DNA of 64,000 bases from Epiperipatus broadwayi (GCA_028023455.1 JAQFVV010006215.1:8568950-8632949), one strand, 5' to 3'. Shown: positions 37,403 through 49,000, counted from the stretch's first letter. Made by a program: numbers and translations. The notes: a model not told the origin generated them from the sequence alone.

Positions 37403-38940
37403 TGTAACAGTATATATATACACACATTGCGCAAGTGTGTGTGTATACGAGTTAACATAATTTACTTGTTTTTTTTTATTAAAATAATATAAAATTTAAA
37501 ATAATCATAATTTAAAAGTTTGAAAGGATAGAAGTTAAAAATAGAGGGAAAAATTAGAGATAAGTTAGGAATTAATAATAATTATAACTTGTCTTTCTTT
37601 TATATACTTTTAATTCATAACCCTGTCAAAAATACTCTTTAAAAAAAGGTATTTTTAAATTAAAAAAAAATAGAAAGTTCTTATGATTAAATTAAATAGT
37701 TTGTACAAAACTAATCAGGCTCTAGAGATTAAGATTCCAGACTGATTAGTTAAACAATATCTCTCTAATTCTAATCTCTGTAATTAAAATGGAAAAATAA
37801 AAAAAATGTAAATTTTAATCAAAATTTTTTAAAAGATAAAATGTATTGATAACGCGGTTGAAACTCGAGCAAGGGTGGAGTCAGAGTGGGATAAAAGGCA
37901 TACAACCTCTATTGTCTTCAGTTTTTAGAGAGTTTTTTTTAGTTTTAGTTGAGTTTGAGTTCAATTCAGTTAAAGAATTATTACAGAGAATGTGTGGCTA
38001 GAACCGAATCCTGGTGTTTGGTCATTTTCTCCGCTTATCTTCCATGTGCCATTAGCAAAAATGCCATGTTAAATTACTGGTAACTCGCCTTTTGCCAATG
38101 TTTCAACCTGTCCTACCAAATTAAGTAAACCAAACACACCATGAACAAGAAACCAAGAAGCTTCCTTTAAATTACAATTACCTTGACCAAGAAAACTGAC
38201 TGGATCTGAGGGAAAAGGGTGATCACCCACATACAAAGAAAAACCAAGAACTGTGCATACCTATCATGGAAACCAAAGACTATTTAAACCACCTATGGAA
38301 ATCAAAGACAATGTTGAAAACACAAATAAATTTCAAAAACTGTACTATAAATCCTAGGTAAATATTTACTGACATTAGTATTAAAACTTTTAAAGTTTAT
38401 TCGTTATCATAAGCATGCAAAATTTGTTAAGTGTATACTATCTCTTATGTGTTTATATTTTATTATTATTATTATTACATTTATAATTATTATTTTTTAA
38501 TAAATTTGTTTAAGTTATTAATGTCATTTTATGTCTCTCTCTCCATTCATTTAAGTAAATGTGCAGCCAGTCACATGTTAAGAACTAGCCACGGGTCAAG
38601 TGCTTGAAACGTGTTAATGACATTTCATGGGTTCCAATGCAAGTGTTGGATGGTGCCCTGGGTTTAAACCTATTATAAATATCCCCATGAGATGTTTCAC
38701 ATTTCATGCAATTGGGAAGCTACCTCGGTCTAGAAAAGTGACTGTCGATTTAATATTTTTTATTAAATTTTGGTCTGACCAGGGATATGATTGATATGTA
38801 ATTATAATTCATATTTACGCCCCTGCTTGAGTAACGGGTCTTTAAACATCTTTTTGCAAATTAATATGATTTTTGTAAAATAGAATAAATAATAGAAAGT
38901 TTTAAAAAAAAGTTATAAGGAGCGGCTGATTCCCATTACA
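37403..38940 (+). repeat. Right LTR of element 1
   Basis: It is 1538 bp, starts TGTAACAGTATA and ends TTCCCATTACA. The TATA box seen in the left LTR is altered here to GATAAAAGG at about 37890. It is followed directly by (AT)10 at 38941-38960, the target microsatellite. Confidence 0.85.
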
Positions 38941-39126
38941 ATATATATATATATATATATGAATGGATTGTATACTAGACTTGGATAAGTTTTAAAATGG
39001 TATTATATTAAAACTTTTTAATATAATGTTAAGAAAATTAATTTATGCATAATTTTCAACTCATCTACATAAAAGCAATTCTTATATTTGTATATATTTT
39101 AAAAACATTATTATTATTATTTTTAG

Positions 39127-39326
39127 ATATTTGCAAATGACTCTGATGAAGGTCCAAATGGGGAAATTGTATATTCCATTGCTCATCCTTCTTCACCATT
39201 TAAAATAGATAAAGAAGGAGCATTATCACTAAAAGATGGTGAATTAAATCTATGTGATTATCCTGGTGGAGTTTATGTTTTTAGTCTTCTGGCAACTGAT
39301 TTGTCAAATGAGTTTGAACAAAACAG
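39127..39326 (+). CDS. Cadherin exon D (EC domain middle, atypical)
   Basis: The exon has 200 nt, enters in phase 0 (acceptor ATTTTTAG) and leaves two bases into a codon at donor AG|GTTTGG. It continues the EC repeat opened in exon C: FANDSDEGPNGEIVYSI with the NDSDEG calcium motif, then FKIDKEGALSLKDGE and VYVFSLLATDLSNEF. The usual LDRE motif is missing; its place reads NLCDYPGG. It follows exon C after an intron of 11.6 kb that is inflated by LTR element 1, and precedes exon E in phase. A counterpart after C' would lie beyond the right edge of the window. Confidence 0.85.
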
Positions 39327-39836
39327 GTTTGGTTTTAATTTCAATGACAGTTTTATATGCTTTTATTTAACTAATTCTGTTTTTTGTCTGTCTGAGAAAT
39401 TTTGTAACTTAATTTTCATCCACTTTTCAATTTTTGATCTATTTTGAGAACATATATATTTCTAATGACAGTACATTTTTTCAAAGTTTGCAAACAATTT
39501 TATAAAAAAGTAATGAAAAATTTAAATTTTTAATTTTATGAGATTCAGTATTCATAATGGTATCTATTGTTCAACAACATTAAATTATACCTAAATTTTC
39601 CTATAAAACATGGAAAACAAAAAAATGTAAAAAAATGCTTTTATTGGTATGTATTCTCTAAAAATACAAAATATATATTAAAAAGTAAAAAATAAATTTT
39701 TATTGGCTTACATAGTATTTTTGAAATTATGCAACCAAAATAAAAATGTGTGACACAAATATTTAGAAATATTCTTAGAGTGTTTCTGAATATGAGCTTG
39801 GCATACTTTTATTTTGGTCACATAATATTAAAAATA

Positions 39837-40711
39837 TATGTGGGATTCGAACTCAGACTTTCACACAATCCACACTATTCTCAGTGCCATCTCATATTGC
39901 TGACCCACCTGATCACACATGTTGAAAAGATAAATAATCACCAATATACGTATTTCATGCTAAACCAGCAATCATCAATTGGTCTAGATTACTATCCTCA
40001 CACATATATACAATCAGTGCTCAGCTTTATATTAAGATAGCCAAGCTTCATACTTTAATGGACAGGCTTCAAACTATTCCAACTCACAACTCTTCAGCCT
40101 TCCATTTCATTGAAAATTTGATGATGGAACATTCAAAGCCCTTGTTAGTGCCAAGGTTGCCATCCTACCCATGTTGACATTTTAGTCATTCTGACCCCTC
40201 ATGTACAGGAGAATAATCCATTTATACATACATATGCAGGGCAGATTTAAGCCTGTACAATGTATTAATATATATAAATAGTGTGTAAAAGGTCTGTCCA
40301 TTTCTCGCATACGTATGTATAAATGGATTATTCTCCTGTACATAAGGAGTCAGAATGACTAAAATGTCAACATGGGTAGGATGACAACCTTGGCACTAAC
40401 AAGGGCTTTGAACATTCCATCATCAGATTTTCAATGAAATGGAAGGCTGAAGAGTTGTTGTGAGTTGGAATAGTTTGAAGCCTGTCCATTAAAGTATGAA
40501 GCTTGGCTATCTTAATATAAAGCTGAGCGCTGATTGTATATATGTGTGAGGATAGTAATCTAGACCAACTGATAATTGTTGGTTTAGCATGAAATATGTA
40601 TATTGGTGATTATTTATCTTTTTAACATGTGTGTGATCAGGTGGGTTCGTAATATGAGATGGCACTGATAGTAGTGTGGGTCGTGTGAAAGTCTGATTCG
40701 AATCCTGCATA
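39837..40711. repeat. Long palindrome of fold-back family 1
   Basis: The left arm is about 39837-40242 and the right arm about 40303-40711. They are reverse complements over about 400 nt with a 60-nt spacer and only scattered differences. Markers are ATTCGAACTCAGACTTTCAC at the outer end, CCAGCAATCATCAATTGGTC, and GAGAATAATCCATTTATACA at the inner end. The two ORFs reported on opposite strands inside it are the same arm read twice. It would form a strong hairpin in an intron transcript. Confidence 0.9.
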
Positions 40712-40800
40712 TATTACATATATAAATACAGGTTTAAGCCTGTACAATGTATTAATTAAAAATATTGTAAAAACTGAATAAATTTATTATTTCTTTTTTA

Positions 40801-40955
40801 TGTAATTATAGGACATTTAAACCCAGACGTTCAAGCCCCCTTCAGCTATCCAATCTATCCCATACAATCAATACACATTATCTAACATATGTGAAAGAGA
40901 TAGATGAAGGGGGCTTGAAAGTTTGGGTTCAAATCTTCTATAATTACATCTAAAC
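40801..40955. repeat. Small hairpin of the family 1 terminus
   Basis: The left arm TGTAATTATAGGACATTTAA plus GTTCAAGCCCCCTTCA pairs with TGAAGGGGGCTTGAAAGT plus TATAATTACA on the right. It is built from the terminal, tRNA-B-box-like part of family 1. Confidence 0.8.
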
Positions 40956-41342
40956 TCTGGGCATTAGATATTTATTTTTTAATACTTTTTTTAGTATCGG
41001 CGTAATCCTGGCTCCAATTAAACAGAAAAAGTAATTTTTTTTTTTTTTTAAAGATTTTAATGACATGTCAAGAATATATTGAAAATATTTCTTTTATAAC
41101 TGCATTTATGATTCTAATTTTTAATATTTAAATACAAGTATATTGTATATTCTAATTTTTAAATGTAAATGGTCTATGGGAGTGAAAATAATTTTAATGA
41201 TGAATACACTTGAGATCAGAGAAAATGGATTTGTACTTGGAGAGACCTTCATTCTGTAGTGGATTGCTAATGGTTGACAATGATGATGATAACACTTTTC
41301 ATTTAATAGTTTTACTTATGAAAAATACATTTTTTTAAATGA

Positions 41343-41890
41343 TGTATCAGTGTTATGAGATAGTGTGGAAAGTGGTGGGTCATGTGAAAGTCTGTGCTCA
41401 TATACCCTATATATTACATATATAAACACAGGTATAGAATAAGCTTGTGTGTTTCAGTTATTACATAGTAGAAATGTCTGCCCATCCCTTGTTTGTATAT
41501 TAAATGGATTATGTCCTGTACATGAGGGATCAGATTGATCTTAGGTCAACATGGGTGTGACAAACATTTCGGCCTCAGGGTGGCCTTTGAGCATTCCATC
41601 ATCAGATTTTCAATTGGATGGATGGTTGAAGAGTTGGAGTGTGGAGTGGATTGAAGCCTGGCCATTAAAGTATGAGGTTTGGCTATCTTGCGATATATCT
41701 GAGCACTTATAGCATATATGTACAGAGATGATAATCTGGACCAACTGATGATTGCTGGTTTAGCATGAAATACGTCTATTGGTGATTATTTATCTTTTCA
41801 ACATATATGTGATCAAGTGTATCAGTGTTATGAGATAGTGTGGAGAGTGGTGGGTCATGTGAAAGTCTGTGCTCATATACCTTATATATT
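41343..41890 (-). repeat. Fold-back family 1 copy flanked by a duplicated end
   Basis: A minus-oriented copy runs about 41500-41890 (GATCAGATTGATC, TCCATCATCAGATTTTCAA, ACCAACTGATGATTGCTGG). Its terminal piece, ATCAGTGTTATGAGATAGTG through TGAAAGTCTGTGCTCATATA, is also present just upstream at 41345-41410, so the same 65-nt piece flanks the copy as a direct repeat. Confidence 0.75.
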
Positions 41891-42372
41891 ATATAAGCAT
41901 TTATATATTTTTTTATTTTATCTGGGTAATTACTATTAATTCTTTTTAGAATTTTTTATTGTTTAATGGTTTTGAAATCATTGTCATTATAGAAAAATAT
42001 ATTAACATCAACTTTTTTTGAGAAAGTGAGTCCATAAAGTAAAAAAATTGATATGAATCTCTTATTATTTGATTTCAGTACATTTAATTTATTATTAGTT
42101 TTTCATATATTTGAGACATTTTGTTCCTTTGGATTCATTAAAAAGCAATAATGATTATTTAAATATTATTTAACTGTTGCAGTATGGATTAATTGATAAA
42201 ATATGTTAGCAAACATATTCACTATAACACTATATTCAAATTGTGTAAATATAGTATTGTATATAGTTTTAATATGAATCATATTAATTACATTATGCTA
42301 TAGGTAAAGGCATCTTTTTTCCAATTACATGGCATTATAACAGTATTAATATGTTTGTAATTCATTTTTTAG

Positions 42373-42502
42373 ATCTAGTGTTGCCACTATAGAGGTGAAG
42401 AAAGATTCATGCCCTTATCAAAGTAAACCCCGCTTTCAAGATCCATGGTATATACAGAATGTGAATGAAAAAACAACTACTGGGATAATTTTCACTATGA
42501 AT
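42373..42502 (+). CDS. Cadherin exon E (non-canonical linker)
   Basis: The exon has 130 nt. Its first base completes the Arg codon split at the end of exon D (acceptor TTTTTTAG), and it leaves in phase 0 at donor GTAAAA. It reads SSVATIEVKKDSCPYQSKPR and then FQDPWYIQNVNEKTTTG. The position normally occupied by the DxNDNxP calcium linker holds KKDSCPYQSKP instead, so this inter-domain joint probably binds little or no calcium. VNEKT stands where the NEN motif of the next repeat is expected. The 75-bp intron to exon F is short and clean. Confidence 0.85.
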
Positions 42503-42577
42503 GTAAAATTATAATAATTTTCATTGTATTTGAAATATTTGTTGAATTCTAATTTATTTGTCAATTACTTATTTCAG

Positions 42578-42663
42578 GCAACTATAGAAGGACCTATTCC
42601 TGATTTGAGATATAGTATTGTAGCTGGTAACAATAAAAGTTATTTTGATATTAATGCAATTAG
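42578..42663 (+). CDS. Cadherin exon F
   Basis: The small exon has 86 nt, enters in phase 0 at acceptor TTATTTCAG and leaves after two bases at donor AG|GTAAAT. It reads ATIEGPIPDLRYSIVAGNNK then SYFDINAI, matching the early strands of an EC repeat (LRYSIxxGNxxxxFxIN). The DxD calcium motif normally found before this region is absent. Small size and tight flanking introns agree with a real exon, and the phase fits exon G. Confidence 0.85.
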
Positions 42664-42780
42664 GTAAATCATGTTTATTCATCTTGAATTTTTAATTGGA
42701 TAAATATAATTTTAACACATAAACATAGGGTTTCTTAACAGTGATTAATTAAATGTTATAATTTAAATGGTATTTTTTAG

Positions 42781-42865
42781 TGGTGATATCTCAGTGAAAT
42801 CTCCATTAGATGTAAATGAATATGAAACACATGTTCTTTTAATAAAAGCTTCTGCTAGATATCAG
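42781..42865 (+). CDS. Cadherin exon G
   Basis: The exon has 85 nt. Its first base completes the Ser codon split with exon F (acceptor ATTTTTTAG), and it leaves in phase 0 at donor CAG|GTAAGT. It reads GDISVKSPLDVNEYETHVLL then IKASARYQ, the GxIxxxxPLDxExxxxHxLxIxAxA part of an EC repeat. LDVNEYE replaces the calcium-binding LDRE. It connects in phase to exon A', whose start supplies the last strands of the domain, just as A must do for an unseen upstream exon. Confidence 0.85.
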
Positions 42866-43162
42866 GTAAGTAACAAAATGGATCTTAATACTTAATACCA
42901 TTTTTATTGCTAAATATATGAGAAAAAGATAAGTAAAATAAAGTTGTGACTTAAGTTTTACAAAACATGACAAAAATGTCTTTGTTGTAACATTTGCCTT
43001 CATTATACAAATTTTTAATTGAGAAATGTGTTCATTATATAATTTGTTTGCAATAAAAATCTTCATTGAAAAGATCTCACTGTATTTTATTTTGATGTAC
43101 ATATGTTATTCATATGTAATATACAGCATGTGCTATAATGAATAAAAAGTATTTACAGAGAT

Positions 43163-43996
43163 ATATTAAACTGCAATTAGTAATAAATTGAGAGGTCGCC
43201 ACTCTCTTGCATGCACTTACTGTCACTTCTCAGACAGCCAATCAGATGTTAAGACAGCAGTCTGAAGAATGATCAAGCCTCAAAACATGACAGTTTTTGA
43301 TAAAAAAAGGATGGTCCCACTTTTATCTTTACTTAACTTTATATATATATAAGCCAGTCTTAAGCATCTTGGCTTGAAAGCATGAAGCTATAAATATATT
43401 CATATATTACTCACTGAGTCTTAATTTATGATAGTACAGCGCAAAATCTTAGATTTACTACACCGTAATTTTCTAGATGTTAATATAAGTTATCAGACTG
43501 CTGTCTTAACATCTGATTGGCTATCTGACAAGCAACAATAAGCACGTACGAGAGACTGGAAACCTCTCAATTTATTACTAATTTAACAATAATATGCAAT
43601 TTATACAAATATGATTTACATATGTTGCTGATAACTTATATTAACATCTAGAAAATTATGGCATAGTAAATCTAAGATTTCGCACTGCACTATCGTAAAT
43701 TAAGACTTGGTGAGTAATATATGAATATATTTATAGCTTCATGTTTTCAAGCCAAGATGCTTAAGACTGGCTTATATATATATATATAAAGTTAAGTAAA
43801 GAGAATAGTGGGACCATCCTTTTCTTATCAAAAACCCTGTCATGTGTTGAGGCTTGATCACTCTTCAGACTGCTCTCTTAACATCTGATTGGCTGTCTGA
43901 GAAGTGACAGTAAGTGCATGCGAGAGACTGGCAACCTCTCAGTTTATTACTAATTTAACAACAATATGTGATTTTTACAAAATATTAAACTGCAAT
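43163..43996. repeat. Fold-back family 3, palindrome with 15-bp flanking repeat
   Basis: Direct copies of ATATTAAACTGCAAT flank the element at 43163-43177 and 43982-43996. Inside, 43178-43490 is inverted at about 43630-43960 (markers: CAGCCAATCAGATGTTAAGA, AGCCAGTCTTAAGCATCTTG, ATGAAGCTATAAATATATTC). The end block (TCTGATTGGCTATCTGACA, ACCTCTCAATTTATTAC) also recurs internally at 43500-43585, so the left 400 bp is itself a smaller element with about 88-bp inverted ends. Non-coding, in the 1.4-kb intron between G and A'. Confidence 0.85.
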
Positions 43997-44294
43997 GTTT
44001 TAGCAATAATTTACCTGCATTCTTGTACCCACACATTACCATATTTTCTTGGTTTTTGAATTATATTGACTTGTTATGTAAGGCTTAATATTAAAATATA
44101 ATTTAAAAAAAAAAACAGAATTCTTAATATTCTTCACTGCTAAAACTGAAATCAATTTTTATGAACACACAAATATAATATACAGAGAGAAAATTTTAAG
44201 ATAAATAAAAGTATATGTCAGGAATTAAATTATTAAAATATTACTAAAATATTAATTTTGTTTTTATTATTATTTAGAATCTGTTTTGTTGCAG

Positions 44295-44471
44295 TTTGTT
44301 GGTGATTTGACTGCTTCAGAAGTTACTGCATTTGCTGTTTTAATTATTAATGTGATTGATATCAATGATCACCGACCACAGTTTGAACAAAAGCAAATTG
44401 TAGTTGAAATAAATGAGAATTCTGCTGGAGGTACTATTGTAACTATTGTATCTGCTCAAGACAAAGATAAG
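44295..44471 (+). CDS. Cadherin exon A' (duplicate of exon A)
   Basis: The exon is 177 nt (59 codons), phase 0, acceptor TGTTGCAG, donor GTAAGT, the same length and phase as exon A. It reads FVGDLTASEVTAFAVL, then VIDINDHRPQFEQKQIV, EINENSAGGTIVTIVSAQD and KDK, so the linker (DINDHRP), NEN and DxD calcium motifs are all intact. It shares 42 of 59 residues with exon A. It follows exon G in phase and completes its EC domain. The next coding exon, B', is 13 kb downstream beyond several retroelements. Confidence 0.9.
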
Positions 44472-44604
44472 GTAAGTGGATTACTTAAACATTAATTTAT
44501 ATTCATATATACTCTATAGGTCTGAACTCAGTTCAGTATCCATACATTTTGGTGTCTTTGGTTCTTTAATAACCATAGCCACCACTATCCTATTATTCAG
44601 GATT

Positions 44605-45228
44605 GGTATTAAATCACTAAACATCACATGATCACTATTTTTTATGCTTGCTCATAACTGTTATTAAAACAGGCAAAACTCTCTATAAAGTAGTGCCACT
44701 CAGTGCAAGCTAGAGTAATCAATGGATTCCAGAAGATTTGTGCATAAAATCCCTATCTAAAGCCTACTCATCTAATATGCCCAGACTAGTTTCTAGCTTA
44801 TGGCTTTCATCAGTGAGGAGCCTTGGATCTGAGAGCAGTGCACCTAGATCTTAGGACCTAATGCAACCCATATAAGCTAATGAGCTTGTATTGAAAATAT
44901 TATTGTATTTTCAATTTTATTCTCACAGTTTTTTAGTTAAGTAGAGATAAAAAGTGGCTTCTGGAGGGTTGTATTAGATCCTAAGATCTAAAAGCAGTAC
45001 TCTCGGATCCAAGGCTCCTCTTTGATAAAAGCCATAAGCTAGAAAATAGTCTGGGGGATATTGGATGAGTAGGCACTAGATAGGGATTTTATGCATAAGC
45101 CTTCTGGTATCCATTGATTACCCTAGCTTGCACTGAGTGGCACTACTGTATGGAGAGTTTTGCCTATTTTAATAATAGTTATGAGAAATCATAAGAAATA
45201 GTGATCGTGTGATGTTTAGTAGTTTAAT
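44605..45228. repeat. Fold-back family 2 palindrome
   Basis: The left arm is about 44605-44880 and the right arm about 44955-45228, with a spacer near 75 nt. Outer ends carry AAATCACTAAACATCACATG and its complement. Inner parts carry AGTGCCACTCAGTGCAAGC, AAAATCCCTATCTAAAGCC and GAGGAGCCTTGGATCTGAG. It begins only about 130 nt after exon A' and would form a large hairpin in the pre-mRNA close to that donor site. Confidence 0.9.
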
Positions 45229-47340
45229 ACAAAATAATACTGATAAACATATGCATGCATATAATGCTGGAATTAATCCATAATTTTCAATATACCAATA
45301 AATAAATGAAGCTATAGCCAACTTACTGCATGTATCCTGAATTGCAATTAACAATTAACCATAAGGTATTACTCAGGATGACTAGTTGGTTAAGTAATTT
45401 TATTCATATTTTAATGAATTTCAAAAGTTATAAATATATTTTTTAAAGTATTTAATATTTCAATACAAGAAACTTCTTTTTAAATCTTGTTTTTATATAT
45501 GACTATTATAAAAATATAACCAACTACCAACATTTGACTATTTTACAATATAGAGAAATGTAGAAGTTTGGTCTATTGATTTGTATTTATGTTTATTGAA
45601 AGTTATGTACTATTTTTGAAAAGAAAAAGTAAATGATATTTTAAATTTATTTAGTATTTGTATATTATAAATATTAAATATATTGTCACTTTTAGCTCTA
45701 AGAAAAATTGTTGACTACTCAAAACATCAGTAAAAAGCATTGAAAAAAATGCAAGATTGGTTGCATTCTAAACATCATAATATATAAAATCCATGTGAAT
45801 GTATGTTTGTCTGTAAGACTGTCACATGTCAAATTCACAATCAATTAAAAAAATCTATTACATTTGTCCATAACACTCAAATTCACAATTGAAAAATCAA
45901 AAAAAAAAATTTTTTATTTGTTTTTTATAAATAAATAACTATACTTAACTAAAACATACATTATATTTGAGTATTTTATGAAAAGGAAGTAATTTTACTC
46001 TTTATATTTAATAATTTATAATTTTTATTATGAAGCATATTTTATACAAAGGAAGTAATTCTGCCATTAATAAACAATAATTTTTATAGTTGTCTGTAAC
46101 TGTCAAATTCACATATCAAACATAATGTATATTTAAAAATTTTAATTTAGCTTTATTAATAAAGGGGACATTTCTGAAGTGTACCAAACAGACTAGATTG
46201 TTCTAAACATTTTTTTTCAGTTGTGAATTTCTCACATTTATTTATATAAATATTAAAATCTTTTGTTTAATTTACATTAAATGTTTAAAAAAAATTGTTA
46301 AAGCAACCAATTTAAAAAAAAAAATACAGCCTTTCCATAAGCCAGGTACATCTGGTTATAATATGACATGAAATTTACACTAAATATTGCTCTTAATTTT
46401 TATTTTATGTATATTATAATTACTATCATGCATAATTGGATTAATTATATGTTTCAATATGATTAAACCTCATAACTCAATAACGGATTCCATCATGACT
46501 TTTTTGGAATATTGTAATTATTGCTTTCCCATTTAATTTAAATATTTAAAAAAATGTTGAAATTATAAATATATTATTAATATTAAAATTAACTTGCAAT
46601 TTTAATGCAATTTTTTTTTAATGGATTGAGTTAACTTTTTTGCACTATTAAAAATGAATAATCATGTTGTAGACAATCTTGGATTGAATATAGAGCCATA
46701 AAACTTTTTATAATAAAAACTTCAATCATTCAAAAGTAATTTATGAATTTTTTTTCCAATTCAAAGTAAAATTTGTTCATGTTTTGTCTGGTTATTTATG
46801 AAAGAGTAAATAAATATATTGTTATATGTAGAAAAATAATATTTATAAATAAAAAATAAATAAACATACAAAAATGAAAAATCAAATTATAAGAATCATT
46901 TGTAATTTGTTTAATAAAAAACACTTTTCATGAAAACAGAAATAGAAGAGATGTCTAACTTTTGTTCTGGCTTAGTTTATAAATTAATAAAACAGTTTAT
47001 AAATGGAAAAATAAGTGATTTATTTATTGTAACTGATCTTTATGAAAGTAGTAATAAAAAGTTGGTAGTTTTATAAATAAATATTTTTTTTATAAATAAA
47101 CAAAAGTAACTATAAATAATAAATGAATTATTTTTTTGTTATAACATGACTTAGTATGTCAATATAAATTTTGTTTTTGCATCTAGAAGTAGAAATAATA
47201 ATAAAGTCAATAAGATTCAATAAATGGATAAACATATTTATTATTTATGTATAAATAAATAATATTTAAAAATGAATATTTAAATAATTTATTTTTTCAA
47301 ATATGCAAAATTCTATAGTATCAAGACTGATTAAAGTGCA
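45229..47340. other. Intronic AT-rich stretch
   Basis: No gene or element was recognised. A phrase at 45780-45840 resembles 22190-22255 (see there). Confidence 0.45.
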
Positions 47341-47360
47341 AATAGGTCAAGAATGCTGTA

Positions 47361-47400
47361 GTAGTAGTAGTAGTGGTAGGAGGAGGAGGAGAAGGAGAAG
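47361..47400. repeat. GTA/GGA trinucleotide microsatellite
   Basis: Repeats of GTA pass into GGA and GAA units just upstream of the plus-strand LINE. Confidence 0.8.
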
Positions 47401-47561
47401 GGTTTGGTAATCATAGAAATCGATAGGATATATTATCTATTTTTAGTAATAATTGAACTAAAAAATTTTTTACTTAACATAAACTGCATTGAATCTAGGC
47501 AACTCAATATTCAGTAGATATATATTTTTAAACTTAAGAAAATTCCTCTGATGAAAAATTT

Positions 47562-48590
47562 GTGTGTAAATGGTTATACTTTTTTAATTCCAATAAGGCA
47601 ATCTCTTTGAACACAGCAAGCAATACTTATGCTGACACAATCAAAGCATCCTTTAAAAAAGGAGATACTCCTCAGAATGTGGAAAAAAATCAAACTCCAG
47701 TCTCAAAATTGTATTGTTCAACAATGAATGATCTCATGAAACTAGATAAGATTTCAGAATCTGATCTATTACCAGTTAACACAATAGAAGAGATCTGTAT
47801 TAATGAAAGTCTAACAAAAATATCTGAATGCTTTCATATGACCATTCCATGGGATTTCTTTGTCTTTTAAATGTTTTTTTCACTGACTGGTCTGTTATCC
47901 TCACAATTACAGATATAAATTGTTCATTGTATAGGCTTTCTAAAGATTTGTTATATGAAGATATAAGTACAAATAATTTATGGGATTTTATATTGTGCAT
48001 TGCAGATCATCAAAATTCTTGCTACCTCACTATTGAATTCTATAGCAAGGAACAAAAAGACAAATTTGATAAAACAATTAAAACATTAGGAAAATGTGCT
48101 TTAGTAAAAATTAACCAATATAGAGAATACTTTATTACTGGCATAATTAAAAATATGTATTTAAACTACAAAATCAATGACTTCAATAAATTAATGCAAT
48201 CGTTCGGAGTTGTTGTTGCCTTTCAACATATATTTTTAAAAGGAATTCCTATACCCATCTACAGCACCAGTTATCATTTTAAAGTTAGACTAAATCAAAA
48301 CATAAACCCAAATGATATTCTCACTCTTATAACTGATCATGAAACAATGCTACTTTTAATAATTCATGGACTTAAACTGCAATGTCTTCACTGCAAACAA
48401 TGAGGGCATATTACAAATGCATGCCCAAAACTTAAATGTAAACATTGTGATGTGAGAGCAACCTCGAGTCATCAATGTGGAAAGATGCCAGTAATTAGCA
48501 CAGAATTCACTCCTCAACTGACAAGTGAATCAACTACAATATGTAATCAAAATAATCCAATTAATGTTGATATAACAGGTCTAAACATCT
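47562..48590 (+). pseudogene. LINE ORF1 with CCHC zinc knuckles
   Basis: Two overlapping frames (47562-47870, then 47828-48403) join through a frameshift near 47850. The second shows an RRM-like run (YLTIEFYSKEQKDKFDKTIK, later GIPIPIYSTSYHFKVRL), then CLHCKQ, a TGA stop, and GHITNAC. Read through, this is an exact CX2CX4HX4C knuckle followed by a second Cys/His cluster, CKHCDVRATSSHQC. This arrangement is typical of ORF1 RNA-binding proteins in L1/Tx1-like LINEs. The TGA falls inside the knuckle, so the copy cannot make a normal ORF1 protein. An Asp-rich tail is encoded near 48900-48960. Confidence 0.7.
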
Positions 48591-48933
48591 GAGGACAATC
48601 AATAAATAACAAAAGTGAATCAGTTTTACAAGAAAATCAATCAATGAATGACAAGGATAAATAATCAGTGTTAGAAGAAAATAGCTCACCTGAGCAAGAA
48701 ATATTAAAAAGTAATTGCCAAAACACCGCTCAGCTAAATTTCACAAGACATTATAGACTACCTAATGCACTGCTAACCAAAAACCAGGCAGACCATGAGG
48801 CAAATGAAGTAGAAAAATGCAGCAGTGCTTATTGAACTCAGTGAAGATGATATGCCCCAGACATTAGATTATAAAAGAAAATAAAAAAAAGCAAATATGA
48901 GTTCAATGGATACCGATTTTGAATGCACTTCTG

Positions 48934-48960
48934 ATGATGATGATGTTGTTGATGATGATG

Positions 48961-49000
<40 letters not shown>

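Larger units (their letters stand above)
33825..38940 (+). mobile_element. Non-autonomous LTR retrotransposon 1
   Basis: The element has two long direct repeats (33825-35329 and 37403-38940) that start TGTAACA and end CCCATTATA or CCCATTACA. Two nt after the left LTR lies a primer-binding-like sequence. A purine tract sits just before the right LTR. The 2.07-kb interior has one 216-codon ORF and no protease, RT, RNase H or integrase. It lies in an AT dinucleotide run on both sides. It probably moved with enzymes from a relative. The LTRs differ at many positions, so it is older than the element at 53032-57007. It lies in the intron before cadherin exon D. Confidence 0.85.
39327..42372. other. 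Intron between exons D and E
   Basis: It is filled largely by fold-back family 1 copies, which are listed separately. The parts at 39330-39830 and 41900-42370 show nothing recognisable. Confidence 0.6.

Noticed and set aside
39750-40710. Two similar short proteins on opposite strands
   Set aside because: They are the two arms of one palindrome and not genes.
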